A stretch of 5,785 nucleotides of DNA from positions 1 through 5,785 of the forward strand of contig CAMWXO010000099.1 of NCBI GenBank assembly GCA_947178245.1, given 5' to 3'. Below are positions 1 to 5,785 of this stretch, one piece after another (within the stretch, counting starts at the first letter, position 1; each line of letters starts with the position of its first letter). The DNA is from an uncultured Porphyromonadaceae bacterium. Lineage in GTDB: Bacteria; Bacteroidota; Bacteroidia; Bacteroidales; Muribaculaceae. A program made the translations under genes and the position numbers. A model generated the notes under the pieces. The model was not told where the DNA came from and made no database searches. It worked only from the letters and a program-made list of their open reading frames with translations.

Positions 1-2
1 CC

Positions 3-128
3 TATACTAAAGCAGAGGGCGACAGCAGAGGATATTTCATGATGGCCGACAATGAGAAGAATCTTACATACACCATCACCTGAACACGCAAAGACGGTAA
101 ACCTTTTTCCAAAAACTGAACCATCGAA
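3..128 (+). pseudogene. 5' in-window part of the DUF4493-like/PCMD gene, interrupted by two in-frame TGA codons
   Basis: Seen: in the frame of the 129-1763 gene, bases 3-80 encode a stop-free peptide ending NLTYTIT. Then come TGA (81-83), eleven codons reading TRKDGKPFSKN, a second TGA (117-119), and then TIEVEQAHHYIFNILYD. The three pieces read as one continuous beta domain in a single frame, so this is not a frameshift. From memory, DUF4493-type domains of Bacteroidales show the pattern 'Y-T-I-x-G-T ... G-x-x-F-x-K-x-G-T-I ... V-x-x-x-x-x-Y', which would place glycine at both TGA positions, a GGA-to-TGA change each time. Inference: a surface-protein gene with two nonsense codons. The true start and signal peptide lie left of the window. 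Domain assignment is moderate; the presence of the two stops is certain from the sequence as given. Confidence 0.6.
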
Positions 129-1763
129 GTGGAGCAGGCTCACCACTACATATTCAACATCTTGTATGACCCGGAGATACCCGATGATCCGGAGACGGGA
201 GGAGCCTTCATAAAGATAGAGATTCAGGATGAGAACCTCATTGATCCGGGAATCGTGCTGATAGCCAGCCGCCCCACCATAACCGGTGTGGATTTCGACA
301 TCAGGAATCAGGTGGTGTGTCTTGAAGACGAGGACATTCCTGAAAACATATCCCTGCAAATATGCGGTTTCGACGGTCTTGACGATGTGGAGTTCACACC
401 CAAGTGCTGCTCATGGGCAACACTTCTCGGCGATGCTGCCAATGGAAAACTTACCGGAAACAAGACCGTGAACTTCACCAAAGCATCGCCCACCATCATC
501 AATCTGTGTAAGGACAACGGCATTGAATTCAGCGAGCCTGAGATGAATGCCGACAAAACCGTGGCGACAGCATTCCTGACCATATCGAAAGATGTGATAC
601 GCCGTCTTCCCAAACAGGGAAAGGAGCATAAATTCCTCATCAAGGTAGTGGATGACGGAGGCCGCGAGACAATCGATTCGCTCTGCATCGCCCGAAGCGA
701 GGCAGCCATCAGGGTAGCAGACCCGATCGAGGTTTATACCATCGACGACAATGACTGCATGGCTGTGCTTGCTCATTCGGCTACAATACCTTTCAAATTG
801 TCGTCTACCTACGATGGAACCGACATCCGCGGTGTGGAATACACCAAGAAGGGCGAAAATGACTGGAAATTCGTAGCAGCATCCGAACCTTCAGGCATCC
901 TGCGCAGGGCATCGGCTCCTGCAGGTTCCCCGACCGTGACCATCACAGGTCTGGAATCAGGCACCACCTACCAGTACAGGGCTCGCTGCGGAGAATTTAC
1001 GGGCAGCCAGATCAATGAATTCACCACAGAATCGCCGTTCATCATCCCGAACTATAGCATGGAGGAATGGTCTAATTTTTCTGAGAACAGCAAAATCCTG
1101 CTTCCCGGAGCAGGAGGAGAACGCACGTTCTGGGACTCGGGCAACCACGGCTCGGCAACCATGGACGTCACACTGACCCAAGGCTCAACCGATATGTTCC
1201 ATTCCGGAGAAAAATCAGCCAAACTTCGTTCTCAATTTGTTGGAATTGGAGGATTTGCAGGTAAATTTGCGGCAGGCAACCTCTTTGCCGGAACCTATCT
1301 TGAGACGCAAGGCACTGACGGACGTCTCGAATTTGGACGCCCCTACAACGGATCGCATCCTACCGCATTGAGCGTTTGGGTCAATTATCGTCCCGGCGTA
1401 GCAGACAAGAACGGAAGTAAAAACGGACATCTGGCGCAAGGAGATCTTGACTCGGGACAGATCTATGTAGCACTTTCAACAGAACCGGTTGAGATACGCA
1501 CTAAGAGCAGTAACCGAAAACTCTTCAATAAAGACGACAACTGCATTCTGGCCTACGGCGAATATACTTTTAACCAGTCCAATTACGGACCGGACGGGGC
1601 TCTTCAGGAACTCAAAATAAACCTTGATTATAATGAAAGGGCTCAGACGAACAAGCCGCTATACCTGATTATAGTATGTTCCGCATCGAAATTCGGTGAC
1701 TATTTCGATGGCGGCGAAGGCTCTACGATGTACCTCGATGACTTCGAGCTTATCTACGAATAA
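129..1763 (+). CDS. PCMD domain-containing surface protein, 3' part (5' end interrupted and outside window)
   Basis: Uninterrupted frame of 544 codons ending in TAA. It opens formally at GTG 129, but this is unlikely to be the native start: there is no signal peptide, and the first residues are the last strand of a DUF4493-like domain that begins upstream. Counting from that GTG: residues 1-17 finish that domain, 25-205 form an unassigned beta-rich region, about 212-303 look Fn3-like (ending in a 'TGLESGTTYQYRARCGEF' strand pair), and about 308-544 are a full PCMD domain. PCMD landmarks are FWDSGN, KFAAGNLFAGTY, LEFGRPY, IYVALS, VEIRT, AYGEY, ASKFGDYFDGG and the terminal MYLDDFELIYE. The C-terminal half is homologous to that of the lipoprotein gene at 4038. 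PCMD is named for putative carbohydrate metabolism and its biochemical role is unsettled; a surface or glycan-related role is inferred. The intact 3' part suggests recent inactivation or continued expression. A terminator at 1783-1823 separates it from the next operon. Confidence 0.8.
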   Translation: MEQAHHYIFNILYDPEIPDDPETGGAFIKIEIQDENLIDPGIVLIASRPTITGVDFDIRNQVVCLEDEDIPENISLQICGFDGLDDVEFTPKCCSWATLLGDAANGKLTGNKTVNFTKASPTIINLCKDNGIEFSEPEMNADKTVATAFLTISKDVIRRLPKQGKEHKFLIKVVDDGGRETIDSLCIARSEAAIRVADPIEVYTIDDNDCMAVLAHSATIPFKLSSTYDGTDIRGVEYTKKGENDWKFVAASEPSGILRRASAPAGSPTVTITGLESGTTYQYRARCGEFTGSQINEFTTESPFIIPNYSMEEWSNFSENSKILLPGAGGERTFWDSGNHGSATMDVTLTQGSTDMFHSGEKSAKLRSQFVGIGGFAGKFAAGNLFAGTYLETQGTDGRLEFGRPYNGSHPTALSVWVNYRPGVADKNGSKNGHLAQGDLDSGQIYVALSTEPVEIRTKSSNRKLFNKDDNCILAYGEYTFNQSNYGPDGALQELKINLDYNERAQTNKPLYLIIVCSASKFGDYFDGGEGSTMYLDDFELIYE

Positions 1764-1782
1764 TATCCTTAAACAATAAGCG

Positions 1783-1823
1783 GAATGCGGCACCGAGCCG
1801 GAGATGGCCACGGTGCCGCATTC
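1783..1823 (+). terminator. Strong hairpin terminator after the first PCMD gene
   Basis: Arm GAATGCGGCACCG (1783-1795) is perfectly complementary over 13 bp to CGGTGCCGCATTC (1811-1823). A further 3-bp GCC/GGC pairing is possible inside the 15-base loop. The hairpin starts 20 bases after the TAA of the upstream gene and is followed by TTTC, a short T-run, so it fits a terminator with a weak U-tract. On the opposite strand it is followed by CTTATTGTTT, so some bidirectional activity is conceivable. Confidence 0.8.
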
Positions 1824-1866
1824 TTTCAGATTTATAACCATCCACCCGCTATTTCGCTACATTTTT

Positions 1867-1877
1867 TATCCGGGATA
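1867..1877. promoter_or_regulatory. Operator-like palindrome TATCCGGGATA upstream of the -7 box
   Basis: This is a perfect 11-base palindrome with one central base, covering the place where the -33 element of the operon promoter would be expected. It shares an ATCCGG core with a second palindrome at 1900-1907. A regulator-binding role is inferred from symmetry and position only. Confidence 0.25.
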
Positions 1878-1890
1878 AAGGATTATTTAT

Positions 1891-1898
1891 TAATTTTG
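1891..1898 (+). promoter_or_regulatory. Bacteroidetes-type promoter -7 box of the three-gene operon
   Basis: TAATTTTG matches the Bacteroidetes -7 consensus TAnnTTTG exactly and lies 55 bases before the ATG at 1954, in an AT-rich stretch just after the terminator hairpin. No clear TTTG is found at the -33 position; only a T-run (1862-1867) lies nearby, so the promoter may be weak or depend on an activator. Transcription would start near 1905, giving an untranslated leader of about 50 bases. Confidence 0.6.
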
Positions 1899-1899
1899 C

Positions 1900-1907
1900 A
1901 TCCGGAT
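1900..1907. promoter_or_regulatory. Operator-like palindrome ATCCGGAT at the expected transcription start
   Basis: Perfect 8-base palindrome directly after the -7 box. Its centre is about 31 bases (three helical turns) from the centre of the related palindrome at 1867-1877, an arrangement compatible with a dimeric regulator binding on one DNA face. Short palindromes occur by chance, so this is suggestive only. Confidence 0.2.
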
Positions 1908-1953
1908 CGGCATTTACGGCCGAAAGCAATATCGTTGACCTCAATCAACACTT

Positions 1954-2700
1954 ATGACAAGACCACCATATTGGCTGATACTCCTCATCGCCATCCTCAT
2001 ACCCGGCATTGCCAGCGCAGACGATGCGGAAGCTGATTTCGAACCTGATTTCGAGTCGGTTGATTTCGTGCCCAAAGGGCAATGGATCACCGGCGTCAGC
2101 GTGTCGTATAGCCAGTCTGACCAGAAAAACTATCAGTTTCTCATACTTCAGGGCGTGAACGGCAACACCTATTCGTTCAAACTGGCACCGATGCTTCTCT
2201 ATGCGTTTAAAAACGACATGGCCGCCGGCGGAAAATTCGCCTACAACCGCAATCTCACCAAACTCGAAAGCGCCGATATAGTTCTCGACCCCGAGACCTC
2301 ATACAATGTGGATCACCTTTACCGCCTCGCCCACAGTTATTCGGGTATGGCTGTGCTCAGGAACTATTTCTCACTGGGGAAATCGAAACGCTTCGGAATG
2401 TTTACCGAAGTTCAGTTTGAAATAGGAGGCGGGCAGGCCAAGCTGATGAACGGCATAGGCGAGGAACTCACCGGAAACTACGAGCGCAACTTCAACATAG
2501 GCGTGGGAGTAGCCCCCGGACTATGCGTCTTCCTCAACAACTTCTCGGCGCTTGAAGTAAACGTGGGTGTTCTCGGCTTCGATTATAACTACACCCGCAC
2601 ACTCACCGATCAAATCTATGAAGCTCACCGCAAGACGAGCATGGCGAACTTCAAGATCAACCTCTTCTCCATCACATTCGGAGTAGCATTCTATCTATGA
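1954..2700 (+). CDS. Small outer-membrane beta-barrel protein (first gene of operon)
   Basis: A protein of 248 residues. Residues 1-22 form a Sec signal peptide (hydrophobic WLILLIAILIPGIASA, cleavage likely ASA|DD). A short acidic stretch (23-38) follows, then a barrel of alternating polar and hydrophobic strands from VPKGQW (39-44) to the end. The C-terminus NFKINLFSITFGVAFYL has the aromatic, alternating pattern of the last strand of outer-membrane proteins. The size suits about eight to ten strands. I recall very similar uncharacterised proteins from other Bacteroidales, with an IFGFFNEV-like motif corresponding to RFGMFTEV here (146-153). The barrel is paralogous to the C-terminal half of the next gene. 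It begins an operon: its stop overlaps the next start by ATGA, implying translational coupling. There is no Shine-Dalgarno site, as usual for this phylum, and no in-frame ATG that would give a better start. The substrate, or a purely structural role, cannot be told from sequence. Confidence 0.88.
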   Translation: MTRPPYWLILLIAILIPGIASADDAEADFEPDFESVDFVPKGQWITGVSVSYSQSDQKNYQFLILQGVNGNTYSFKLAPMLLYAFKNDMAAGGKFAYNRNLTKLESADIVLDPETSYNVDHLYRLAHSYSGMAVLRNYFSLGKSKRFGMFTEVQFEIGGGQAKLMNGIGEELTGNYERNFNIGVGVAPGLCVFLNNFSALEVNVGVLGFDYNYTRTLTDQIYEAHRKTSMANFKINLFSITFGVAFYL

Positions 2701-4031
2701 GCATGAAAACGACAGCCTGCAATATACTGATATGCCTGTCGGCGGCATTGCTGCCGGCCATGACGGCACATGCAGCCGCCATTACGTCCATGCCTCCCGA
2801 ACCGCGCGATTCAGTAGTGGAGAAAGCCACACTCAGCCTCATCGAATCGGTAGAGACCCTCTCCAAGACCGCCAGCCAGCTATCTGAGGTGGTCTCGAGA
2901 TGGAATGATGCAGAAGACAGTCAGCCGAAAGCCGCCAAAAAAGGGAAAGCCACGGCGGAGCGCCCTGCAAAGAAGGCAGCCACGCAGCAAGACGAGACAA
3001 GAGAACAGGTTACCTACGAGTCAGCAACAATCGTGGATGCGGCGGCAGAGACTTCAAACGGCGTATTCTTAGGTGAAAGCCTCGACCGGGTCTCCTACGG
3101 GAGCGCCAACGGAATGACTTCAGCCACAGAGACAAGAGAGACCATTGTCTACGTCGAGCCGGAAGCCCGCGAAGGAGGCTCCTATATTTGGATTCCCGAC
3201 TCGCTCGCCGCGAACGTGGAGGCAATCATGAGCGGAGAATTCATCGCAGAAAGGGCGCTCAGCACAGGTATGCCTAAAGATCCGCTCGAGCCTGATCTGA
3301 CAGAGATGGTAAACTGGCGGGGCACTAAAATCCCGATGGCGCTCCACACCAAACGGCTCGGACGCTACGACCGGAAACTCTACAACTGGCTGATTTATCC
3401 CAAAGGGCTCTGGCACCTCGGACTGACGGCCAACTACGGCGAACTGGACACAGAAAATTCCGAACTCCTCTCGCTCATGAAGGAGATAGACCTGAAAGGC
3501 AAAATCTACAGCATCAAGCCTTCGGTGAGCTATTTCATCAGGAACAACGCCTGTGTCGGCATCCGTCTCGCCTTCACCAAGGGAGACCTCGCCATCAACT
3601 CCTTCAAGGTGGACATCGACGAAGACATGAACTTCAACCTTCATGACATAAAATATACCTCCGACTCCTACTCCGCGGCGGTGTTCTATCAGCAATATTT
3701 CGGACTTTCGCGCAAAGGAAGGTTTGCCGTCTTCAACGAGGCAGAACTTTCGGCCGGCACGGGAAGCACCCATTTCATCAGGCCTTTTGACGGAAGCATC
3801 CGCGACACGCGCACCAAGACTCAGAGCGTGAACCTCAACTATTCACCGGGCGTTTCGATCATGATGATGAAAAACGCCGCCTTCAATCTCTCGTTCGGCA
3901 TCTTCGGCTTCCGGCTGAAGACAGAGAAGCAATGGGAAAACGGCGAGGAATGCGGCCGTCGCACCACGAGCGGCATCAATTTCCGCTTCAATATCTTCAA
4001 CATCAATTTCGGAGTCGCCATCATCATCTGA
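2697..4031 (+). CDS. Outer-membrane beta-barrel protein with N-terminal periplasmic region, paralogue of upstream gene
   Basis: A protein of 444 residues. The signal peptide covers residues 1-26 (AHA|AA cleavage). ATG 2703 (residue 3) is an alternative start; 2697 is preferred because it gives the ATGA overlap with the upstream stop. Residues 38-72 form a predicted amphipathic helix, possibly coiled-coil (LSLIESVETLSKTASQL). Residues 76-95 are a Lys/Ala/Pro-rich linker, followed by an acidic region without recognised domain. Residues 205-239 carry a motif with IPM, GRYDRKLYNW and PKGLW. From 237 to 444 a beta-barrel aligns strand by strand with the preceding protein: PKGxW entry, YFxL..K.RF..F.E in the middle, and a terminal NF..N.F.I.FGVA. 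Inference: the barrel sits in the outer membrane, and the helix plus basic linker lies in the periplasm, where it could touch peptidoglycan or a partner. I recall similar uncharacterised Bacteroidales proteins. The gene ends 6 bases before the lipoprotein gene. Function unknown. Confidence 0.87.
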   Translation: MSMKTTACNILICLSAALLPAMTAHAAAITSMPPEPRDSVVEKATLSLIESVETLSKTASQLSEVVSRWNDAEDSQPKAAKKGKATAERPAKKAATQQDETREQVTYESATIVDAAAETSNGVFLGESLDRVSYGSANGMTSATETRETIVYVEPEAREGGSYIWIPDSLAANVEAIMSGEFIAERALSTGMPKDPLEPDLTEMVNWRGTKIPMALHTKRLGRYDRKLYNWLIYPKGLWHLGLTANYGELDTENSELLSLMKEIDLKGKIYSIKPSVSYFIRNNACVGIRLAFTKGDLAINSFKVDIDEDMNFNLHDIKYTSDSYSAAVFYQQYFGLSRKGRFAVFNEAELSAGTGSTHFIRPFDGSIRDTRTKTQSVNLNYSPGVSIMMMKNAAFNLSFGIFGFRLKTEKQWENGEECGRRTTSGINFRFNIFNINFGVAIII

Positions 4032-4037
4032 CACACT

Positions 4038-5639
4038 ATGAAAACACGCCACCTAAATACACTCATCCTGCTGCTCGGCATACTTGCCGTCTCGTTTGGC
4101 GGGTGCATAAAGAATGACCTGCCCTATCCCAAAATTCCGCAGCTCATACTCGCGCTTCAGGCAGAGGGCGAGCTGAATCCGGCCCGCATCGATTCCACCG
4201 ACTACACGGCCACAATCTTTCTCGAAGAGACCACAGACATACAGGCCGTGCGTTTCACACGGTTCAAGATATCACCCGACGCCACTTCAGACAAAGACCT
4301 TCTCGAAGGGACGTGGGATCTCTCGGTGCCAATGACCGTGACCCTGTCGCTCTATCAGGAATACCAGTGGATGATCTCCGCAGAGCAGCACATAGAGCGC
4401 TACTTCACGGTAGCGGGACAGATCGGAGAGACCGTGATCGACCCCGTGGGGCGCCGCATAGTAGTGAATGTGCCTCAGAACGCCGATCTCTCCGACCTTC
4501 AGATCACATCGATCAAGCTCGGCCCGAAAGACATATCGGTGCTGACACCGGAATATGCCGCCGGAAGCAAAATCAACCTGAAGTCTCCCCTGCGTATCGA
4601 CGTCACGGCCTGGGGTCGCACCGAAGACTGGACCATCTACGCGCAGCATACCGCCCAGATCGTGAGCACAAATGCTGTGGATGCGTGGAGCCAGGTGATA
4701 TGGGCATACGGTGAGGGCCCCGCCGATGCACATAATTTCTTTGAATACAAGAAGGAAGGCGATCAGGCATGGACTGCCGTGCCCGATGCCGACATAACGC
4801 TCAAAGACGGCGCCTTCAGCTGCTGCATCAAGCATCTTCAGCCGCTCACGTCATACACCGTGAGGGCTTGTAGCGACAACAACACCGGTAATGAAATCAC
4901 CGTCACGACCCAGGGCACCCAGGCGCTGCCCGACGGAGACTTCGAGCTATGGTGGCTCAACGGCAGGATATGGTGCCCGTGGGGTGAGGATGCCGCCCAA
5001 TGGCCCGACGGAGGCCGCTTCTGGGACACCGGCAACACCGGAGCCGCAACTCTGGGCGAAAGCAACGTGAAGCCCTCAGACTACGTGCCGGCCGGCCTCT
5101 CGGGAAAATCGGCCGAACTAAAGACCGAATTCAAGGGTATCGCCGGAATCGGCAAACTCGCCGCCGGATCAATATATTCAGGATCTTACAAGAAAACCGA
5201 CGGTACCAACGGCATACTCGACTTCGGGCGCGTATGGGCTCTCCGCCCCACAAAACTGAGGGGATATTATCAGTATACGACCGGCGACATCAACTATGCG
5301 AGCAAGGAACTGCCCGATCTGAAGGGGCGTCCCGACACATGCTCGATCTACATAGCCCTCACCGACTGGACTCAACCATACGAAATCCGCACCAACCCCA
5401 ACAACCGCCAGCTTTTCGACAAGGACGCGCCCTACGTGATAGGCTACGGAGAACTGCAACGCGGCTCATCGATGGACTCTTACGAGGAATTCGAGATTGA
5501 AATCAAGTATAAGTCCACGTCGCAGGTGCCTTCGTATATCATGATCACGTGCGCTTCGTCGAAATACGGCGACTACTTCACGGGCTCCACATCGTCGGTG
5601 CTCTACGTGGATCAGTTATCGCTCTCATACGATTACTGA
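4038..5639 (+). CDS. PCMD domain-containing lipoprotein (third gene of operon)
   Basis: A protein of 533 residues. A lipoprotein signal peptide (1-22) ends in FGG|C, with Cys23 as lipidation site. The phenylalanine at -3 is atypical, but the hydrophobic core and small residues fit. After the cysteine comes IKNDLPYP, a start typical of Bacteroidales surface lipoproteins as I recall them. Residues about 33-205 form two beta-sandwich-like units of uncertain family (DUF5018-like is possible), 206-295 are Fn3-like, and 299-533 are a complete PCMD domain. PCMD landmarks are FWDTGN, KLAAGSIYSGSY, LDFGR, PTKLRGYYQY, IYIAL, YEIRT, YGEL, SSKYGDYFTG and LYVDQLSLSYDY. It is homologous to the C-terminal part of the gene at 129-1763 but has a different N-terminus. 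It lies 6 bases after the barrel gene, so it is almost certainly co-transcribed. Expected place: outer membrane, probably facing outward. Glycan binding or adhesion is inferred; no enzyme active site is evident. TGA is the genuine stop, because the frame beyond runs into the next promoter. Confidence 0.9.
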   Translation: MKTRHLNTLILLLGILAVSFGGCIKNDLPYPKIPQLILALQAEGELNPARIDSTDYTATIFLEETTDIQAVRFTRFKISPDATSDKDLLEGTWDLSVPMTVTLSLYQEYQWMISAEQHIERYFTVAGQIGETVIDPVGRRIVVNVPQNADLSDLQITSIKLGPKDISVLTPEYAAGSKINLKSPLRIDVTAWGRTEDWTIYAQHTAQIVSTNAVDAWSQVIWAYGEGPADAHNFFEYKKEGDQAWTAVPDADITLKDGAFSCCIKHLQPLTSYTVRACSDNNTGNEITVTTQGTQALPDGDFELWWLNGRIWCPWGEDAAQWPDGGRFWDTGNTGAATLGESNVKPSDYVPAGLSGKSAELKTEFKGIAGIGKLAAGSIYSGSYKKTDGTNGILDFGRVWALRPTKLRGYYQYTTGDINYASKELPDLKGRPDTCSIYIALTDWTQPYEIRTNPNNRQLFDKDAPYVIGYGELQRGSSMDSYEEFEIEIKYKSTSQVPSYIMITCASSKYGDYFTGSTSSVLYVDQLSLSYDY

Positions 5640-5642
5640 CGC

Positions 5643-5661
5643 CCGGGCATTTCTGCCTCGG
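5643..5661 (+). terminator. Weak hairpin after the operon, possible terminator
   Basis: CCGGGCA (5643-5649) can pair with TGCCTCGG (5654-5661) with one bulged T and a TTTC loop, starting 4 bases after the stop of the PCMD lipoprotein gene. No T-run follows directly, so it is a poor intrinsic terminator and may only mark the 3' end of the transcript. Confidence 0.3.
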
Positions 5662-5690
5662 AGTGGCGGCTGCACAAAATTCGAGGAAAA

Positions 5691-5722
5691 TTTGGCTGTT
5701 ACGTTTTTTTTCATTAACTTTG
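5691..5722 (+). promoter_or_regulatory. Bacteroidetes sigma-A-type promoter for the gene at the right edge
   Basis: TTTG (5691-5694) and TAACTTTG (5715-5722) are separated by 20 bases. Both match the Bacteroidetes consensus TTTG / TAnnTTTG with its usual spacing of about 19-21 bases. An eight-T run (5704-5711) lies in the spacer. Transcription would begin around 5729, about 25 bases before the ATG at 5755. Confidence 0.8.
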
Positions 5723-5754
5723 AAATTATAAACCAACAATCAAATTTTACAGTT

Positions 5755-5785
5755 ATGAATATTTTCAAGACATTCAGAATATTCG
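5755..5785 (+). CDS. Start of a gene running off the right edge (MNIFKTFRIF...)
   Basis: Ten codons from an ATG placed about 25 bases after the predicted transcription start, preceded by an AT-rich, Shine-Dalgarno-free leader as usual for Bacteroidetes. The peptide has basic residues (Lys5, Arg8) among hydrophobic ones, which could open a signal peptide or membrane anchor. Too little is visible to name a product. Its own strong promoter implies expression separate from the operon before it. Confidence 0.55.
   Translation, partial: MNIFKTFRIF

Noticed and set aside
81..119. Genome-wide reassignment of TGA (to Gly or Trp)
   Set aside because: The barrel and PCMD genes at 1954-5639 all end in TGA at natural C-termini, and extension past 5639 runs through a promoter; GGA and TGG are used normally.
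129..131. GTG 129 as the authentic start of the first gene
   Set aside because: No signal peptide, no promoter or leader, and continuous domain homology upstream through both TGA codons; it is only the first possible start after the second stop.
1785..2036. Plus-strand frame of 83 codons between the first gene and the operon
   Set aside because: It spans the terminator hairpin and the promoter and overlaps the start of the barrel gene; the composition (His/Arg/Pro-rich) is not protein-like.
3120..3773. Long minus-strand frame (217 codons) opposite the second barrel gene
   Set aside because: It lies antisense to a convincing outer-membrane protein gene and shows no recognisable domain or signal; a codon-bias shadow.
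4287..4835. Minus-strand frame of 182 codons opposite the PCMD lipoprotein gene
   Set aside because: Shadow of the real gene; no family features and no promoter context.
5000..5500. Plus-strand frame of 166 codons inside the PCMD domain coding region (and a similar one at 4313-4714)
   Set aside because: Very Arg-rich translation in an alternative frame of a clear gene, with no independent start signals.
5641..5648. Perfect palindrome GCCCGGGC after the operon
   Set aside because: Too short and GC-simple to call an operator; it partly overlaps the weak hairpin already listed.

Overview
The window looks like chromosomal DNA from a gut-type Bacteroidales bacterium (a Muribaculaceae or Bacteroidaceae relative is the best guess). 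Three things point there: proteins of the PCMD class (putative carbohydrate metabolism domain), a lipoprotein signal peptide, and Bacteroidetes-type promoters with a TAnnTTTG -7 box and no Shine-Dalgarno sites. All genes lie on the plus strand. I see no RNA genes, CRISPR array, insertion sequence or attachment site, and no gene-free stretch longer than about 190 bases.

Left part (1-1763): the 3' portion of a large surface-protein gene that enters from the left edge. Its reading frame can be followed from base 3, but two in-frame TGA codons (81-83 and 117-119) interrupt a well-formed piece of a DUF4493-like beta domain. Beyond them 544 codons are intact, covering a beta-rich region, an Fn3-like module and a complete PCMD domain. 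It is either a recently broken gene or one with unusual decoding. A strong hairpin terminator (1783-1823) follows.

Middle and right part (1891-5639): a promoter with two ATCCGG-type palindromes around it leads into a compact three-gene operon. Gene A (1954-2700) is a small outer-membrane beta-barrel. Gene B (2697-4031, overlapping A by ATGA) is a paralogous barrel with an added 200-residue periplasmic N-terminal region. Gene C (4038-5639, 6 bases after B) is a lipoprotein with beta-sandwich and Fn3-like modules and a C-terminal PCMD domain homologous to that of the left gene. The layout suggests two barrels in the outer membrane and a lipidated, probably surface-exposed PCMD protein made as one unit. 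Glycan binding or adhesion is an inference from the PCMD name and domain build; no catalytic residues can be named.

Right edge (5640-5785): a weak hairpin, a near-perfect Bacteroidetes promoter, and the first ten codons of another gene that leaves the window.
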